This document shows positions 59,730 to 64,000 of a stretch of 64,000 nucleotides of DNA, in pieces. The DNA is from Stachybotrys elegans (lineage: Eukaryota; Ascomycota; Sordariomycetes; Hypocreales; Stachybotryaceae): positions 62,001-126,000 of the forward strand of contig JAGPNK010000008.1 in the NCBI GenBank assembly GCA_020746835.1. The letters run 5' to 3'. The position numbers and the translations under genes were made by a program. The notes below the pieces were generated by a model, which saw only the letters and a list, made by a program, of their open reading frames with translations, was not told where the DNA came from and made no database searches. Position 1 is the first letter of the stretch. Every line of letters begins with the position of its first letter.

Positions 59730-62700
59730 CTTGTCCGGCAGCATAGCTGATGGATATACGCCAAGGAGGGTGTCCGGGCCGGTCGAATAGGTAGTAGCAA
59801 GGACCACGCTCTTGTTGAGTCGCTTTGGACCAGAAGTCGCCCACTGCCCTTGCTCGGGGGATGATGATGGAGGCAAGAGTGAAGCACTGAGGGCGGGAGG
59901 AGAGAGGAGGTAGGAGGAGAGAGTGAGAGAGGGTGGGAAAGAGGAATTGGCAAGGAAGACGAGGAGAGGGGTGGCACAGATATAGCTTGTGTGCTGAACG
60001 TGTGTATAGCAGCCAGCTTTGTGCGTCGGCTGGGGAAGAGAAGAAGGAGAGGGCAGGAGAGGGAGAGGAAGCGGGTGGATGGGGAGCGAGGGAGAAGAGA
60101 AAAGAAAGCAGTGCCCGATGGGATGGGAATAGTTTCGAATACTGCGGTATTGCCTCGCACTGGTCCCCTTACTCAACTCGGTTTGAGGCGTTGTGCCTTG
60201 ATGCCACCAAGAGAGCTGCCGGTGTTATGCATCCCATCGATGGGACGCAGCCCGCTTTGAACTTTGACCTTTTTTTTTCTTTTTCTTCCTGCTTCTGCTA
60301 GGCACCTCACTCCTGGTAGGCTGACCTTGCCAGCTGGGGCAGCACAAAACATGGCCTATTCCATTTACTAAGTTGTGCCCCCGGCAGGCTGGGCTGGAAG
60401 CTGGATGGACCTGGCGAGGCCCAAGGGAAAGTAACAAGGGAGGGAGGAGAGGGGCTGGACAGCACAACGACAGCCAAACCTTGAGCTAGATCTGAGACAT
60501 GCGCAAGAAGGGTTGCGTAACCGCGTCTAAGCACACGCTCCATCCCTCTCGCTGCTCTTTTCCCTCTTCTTTGCTTTTCTTCCCTCTGGGCAAGGCGGGG
60601 GAGGAAGGGAGGAGGGGGGGGGGGGGCGTGAGAGGAGGAGAGCCACCACGGCTCTCATCATCATGTTGCTTGGCTTGCGAGAGGAAGAAGCAACACAAGA
60701 GCCAGTGACGGGAGAAGAGGGGTCAGGGGCAGCAGGAAAGGATTGGAGAATGTTGGAAAATGTCGGCAAAGACACAACAGGGAATATAGAGAAGGGGGCC
60801 AGTGTAACGCGAGGTGATGTGATTCACATGGCCTTTCCAGTGATGGCCTTCTCAAGGATTTCCAAGAGCGGACATGCACCACCACTGCCGTCTCGCCCCA
60901 CGGACCGATCCGCGTGCGCCATAGTGCCCAACGTTACGAGTCGGGACGAGGCTCTGGGCGCGGTGGGAGGCAGAGGGCGAGATGGGGGGGTGGGGGGTCA
61001 TCCGATGCAGCCACTTTCACACTTTCACCTGCCGTCCGGCAGAGCGTGTATGTGCGTGCGTGTAACCACGTATTCCGTATTCGCTCTCCCCGTCATCCGT
61101 CGTGATTCTCCAAGGCAGTCGGCGCCTTTGATGGATGCGAGGGTGAGGGGAGGGCAGGGAGGGGCACAAGATCGATCCAGCAGGCCTCGTGCGTGCTCGA
61201 GAACCGGTCTGTGTGATTCACAGAGCCTCTTACTTTTCTCTCGACCAGGACCAGGGCAGCAGGAGAAGATGGGGGCGGGCCAGGACGGCAAGTGTACTTA
61301 CAGTACAGCGCTGTGCTGGCGGCGCAGTCTCGCGTCCAAGCTAGAGAGATGCAAAATGAAAACTTCTTTTTTCTCATTCTTTTTTTTCTTGTTTCGGTAA
61401 AAGAATGACGAGGGGGAGAGAGAGAGAAAAGTGAGGGCTCAACCGCACGCCCATCCCTGGTTGACTGGTTGACAGAAGAAAGGAAAGAGGTCGCAGCATC
61501 AGTTGGAAGGAGCTAGCGGTCCAGCTGAAATGTCTCTCTGCTGCACTCCAATCAACGACCCTTGCCGGTTTTCTTGGACGTCTGCCGCACCTCCTGGCCA
61601 GCCAATAGCCGCGCCAGGAAGCCGTTGAGGCAAAAGCAAATCCAAACACATAAGAAAATAGAAAGCACAGCCTCTGGCCTGCCCTGTCCTGCCCTGCCCT
61701 GTGGCTTCCCAATGCGGAATGCATGCACTCTTCCTCGCCTTTTTTTTTTCTTTTTCCTTTCCCCCTGTATGACGCTCACATTTCTTCCTTTTTTCCCCCG
61801 CCCTCCTCGCTATATCACCCCCATGTCCAAGAGTAGCCTGCTGTCGGTGGTTGAGACTTGCATGGCTAGGTCTGCTGTCTGTCCATCTTCGCTTTGACCG
61901 CTTTTGCTGTGAATGGGAAAGGAGCAGCATGAGAAGGTGAAAAGCAAAGTGAGGGACATGACATGGACACGGACATGGACATGGCTGAGATCGCGGCAGA
62001 TGGGTTGGGCGAATCATCCGTCTACACGAAGCCGTCACGGAGTCGCATTCTCTACCTATTCGGTATCAAGATCTGTGTGATATCGAATCACTTATACCTT
62101 TGCCACGCTCGTCGAACTCACGATGCTGCTCAAACTCGAAGTATGTATGAGCATCAGACTTCGGCAGTGTATGACGGGATATCAGTGAAGTGGCCAAATC
62201 GTATGATGATGCATCATCTCGTCCGCACATCCCCCTCCCCCCTCTCGCGCTCTCTTGTTTTGTCGCGGCTACCTATGGGCAAAAGCATCTTTCCTCTCAA
62301 CCCCGAGGCCGAGATGTCTGAGACATACACGCACATCCACACCCACACAGCCCATTCGCCTCATTCAAGTCCCACGGCCTCTCGTCCACTCGTTCAAGCT
62401 TATTGTCAGCAAGTCTCACAGCAGCAGCTTTGTCTTTGAAGAGGCAGACCAAGCACGGCAGAGGATCAAACCCAGACAGACAAAGGGACCCTCTGCTGGT
62501 TTCTTGGCCTTGTCTCTCCCCCTCTCCCGTGTTCTGCTGAGCCTGTCTCTCACTTCCTCTTACGCCAGGTGGCTGGTTCAACCTGCCGTCGGGCACCGCC
62601 GACCTCGTCTATGTTCGAGCGCTGGGAACGCCGCCCGCGCTCCATCTACTAGCTGTAAGATTCAGAACTAGACCTCCGTCGTGCCGTTGCATGGCTTCTG

Positions 62701-64000
62701 GGGCTCGGCATACTGCTACTGCAGGCCATAGCCGTCACTACGCATCTAGTCGTGATCGACGTCACCTCAATCTACTACGCCAAGGCAAATGTCCAAGGAA
62801 GATGGAGTACACATATTCAAGGCATGTGAGGTAGCCTCGTGGAAAGCGACGTGGATGCAAAGGCGGTCCAATGCATCGAGCCTACGCAATTCCACAATCA
62901 CCACCTCTCAGTTTTCGCTCCACTGATCAGCCTCCCACTCCAGACTCCCCATAGTCGCTTCTCTTCTCTCGCATCCCCCATTCAACGCTCGGTTCACAAG
63001 GCCACCACCGTCGGCCGCTCATGATCAGTACACCAACAACCCCTCCCTAAGCTGTCTCAGCACGGTGTCTCTCGCCCCTTCCTGCCCCTCAGCCGTACTA
63101 AAGGAAAGGTAAGACGGACCTTTGAATCATCCGAACAGTCACGGTGGTTGTTGGTCCGTCCCGCGAGGACCCTTTCTCCGTCATGTGGTGTTTTGGGGGG
63201 GGCTCGACTAGACTTTGGCCCGCCTTGCGCCAGACTGAGCTGTCTTTCCCACGGACTGACGTGTGCCTATGGGATTCGGTGCTGTCGCGTCAGCTGATGA
63301 AGTCTGGCATAGTTGGTCCTGCTCCTGGTACGGCGAGCCCGGGGCCGCTGCATTGCGCGACCTGGATACTTGGGTTGGTCCTGGTGGCAAGGGACTTGCA
63401 GCTCTTCAGGGTCTATTATATCACAGCCGTATATTCGCACACAGCGCGGCAAGTCATATTAGGTCCATCTATGTACTCTTCCACGCCGCATTACCTCTCA
63501 AGGTTTGTCTACGATAGAACACTTAGAGCAGGAAACTCTATCACGCTGCTCTTCTAGCTCATGTCCGGGACATATCAAGTATGGAGCACGTCCACAAGTC
63601 CTGTCCCTGATACTACGGCTTCTCTCTATGTATGCGATGTAAGAGATGTGCTTCAATCTTTCAAAAATACCAGGTTAGCTGCTGAGCTAATATTAGATAT
63701 TCCGATCTGTGAGATGTCCCCTCTTCCCCTCTATTAACCATCAACTGAACTTCAAAATCCCAAGTCGCTATGATTTAGAGCCTCATTCACACTACTCCTT
63801 ACGTGCTAGGTTGATCCACTAAGAAGCCCGGAGACAGCCCATCAGAATCCTCCAATTCACCAAGAAATTGCCAAATTAGGCAATGTGGAGACTATCGAGA
63901 GGTTCCTCAAAATACAAACTGGTGATAAAGCAGAATAATAGAAGGCTAATAGCCTATGTGAAATGATGCTTGTGCCCACAGAACCAGAACGTTCCTCAAG
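59730..64000. other. 4.3 kb without a supported gene
   Basis: The part next to the MFS gene is GA-rich on the plus strand (59,880-60,120), fitting a pyrimidine-rich leader for the minus-strand gene. Other low-complexity stretches occur at 60,570-60,640 (with 13 G at 60614-60626), about 61,380-61,440 and 61,740-61,800. Frames such as 60663-61400 and 62255-62671 are compositionally biased and show no domain. The window end may cut into a neighbouring gene's regulatory region. Confidence 0.5.

Noticed and set aside
60663..61400. 245-codon frame as a gene
   Set aside because: It is biased Gly/Arg/Ser content from GA-rich DNA, ends in a poly-Phe tract and has no domain.

Overview
The window is nuclear DNA from a filamentous ascomycete fungus, most likely a Sordariomycete and probably of the order Hypocreales (the order is an inference). 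The evidence is short introns of about 45-100 bp with GT...AG borders, GC-rich third codon positions, long pyrimidine-rich leaders, and a gene set typical of that group: an Mcm1 MADS factor, a Pls1-type tetraspanin, a Dnf-type flippase and a type II catabolic dehydroquinase. I rebuilt sixteen protein-coding genes by joining exons at visible splice sites. I found no rRNA, tRNA, CRISPR array or prophage.

Layout. Mcm1 lies at 2.2-3.3 kb on the minus strand. A 12 kb gap without ordinary genes follows (3.3-15.6 kb). Its centre, about 8.15-12.81 kb, is an extremely AT-rich island holding a decayed, intron-dense hAT-type transposase gene bounded by ACTAAT/ATTAGT hexamer arrays. From 15.6 to 33.6 kb comes a normal gene-dense stretch: Pls1 tetraspanin (+), NIPA-like magnesium transporter (-), V-ATPase subunit E (+), an unidentified 604-residue nuclear-looking protein (-), a DEAD-box helicase (+), an Msc7-type aldehyde dehydrogenase (-), an intradiol ring-cleavage dioxygenase (-), a type II 3-dehydroquinase (-) and peroxisomal malate synthase (-). 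A 6.3 kb gap (33.6-39.9 kb) precedes a Dnf1/2-type phospholipid flippase (+). Then come Ipi1 (-), a roadblock/LC7 protein (+), a large unidentified conserved-looking protein (+), an Asterix/PAT-complex ER protein (+), a 55-residue secreted peptide (+) and a Tri12-like MFS transporter (-). The last 4.2 kb shows low-complexity DNA and no gene I can support.

How the genes relate. Most are housekeeping genes without a shared pathway. The exception is the same-strand run at 27.0-33.6 kb: aldehyde dehydrogenase, intradiol dioxygenase, dehydroquinase and malate synthase. It fits catabolism of quinate and aromatic compounds with use of C2 units through the glyoxylate cycle, but joint regulation is only inferred.

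The most unusual object is the AT-rich island. Its transposase can be followed through about twelve exons, with intron signals intact in most places. It carries three in-frame TAG stops at positions where the family normally has tryptophan, and ATA where the start ATG is expected. This is the footprint of TpG-to-TpA (repeat-induced-point-mutation-like) decay laid over an intron-rich transposon.
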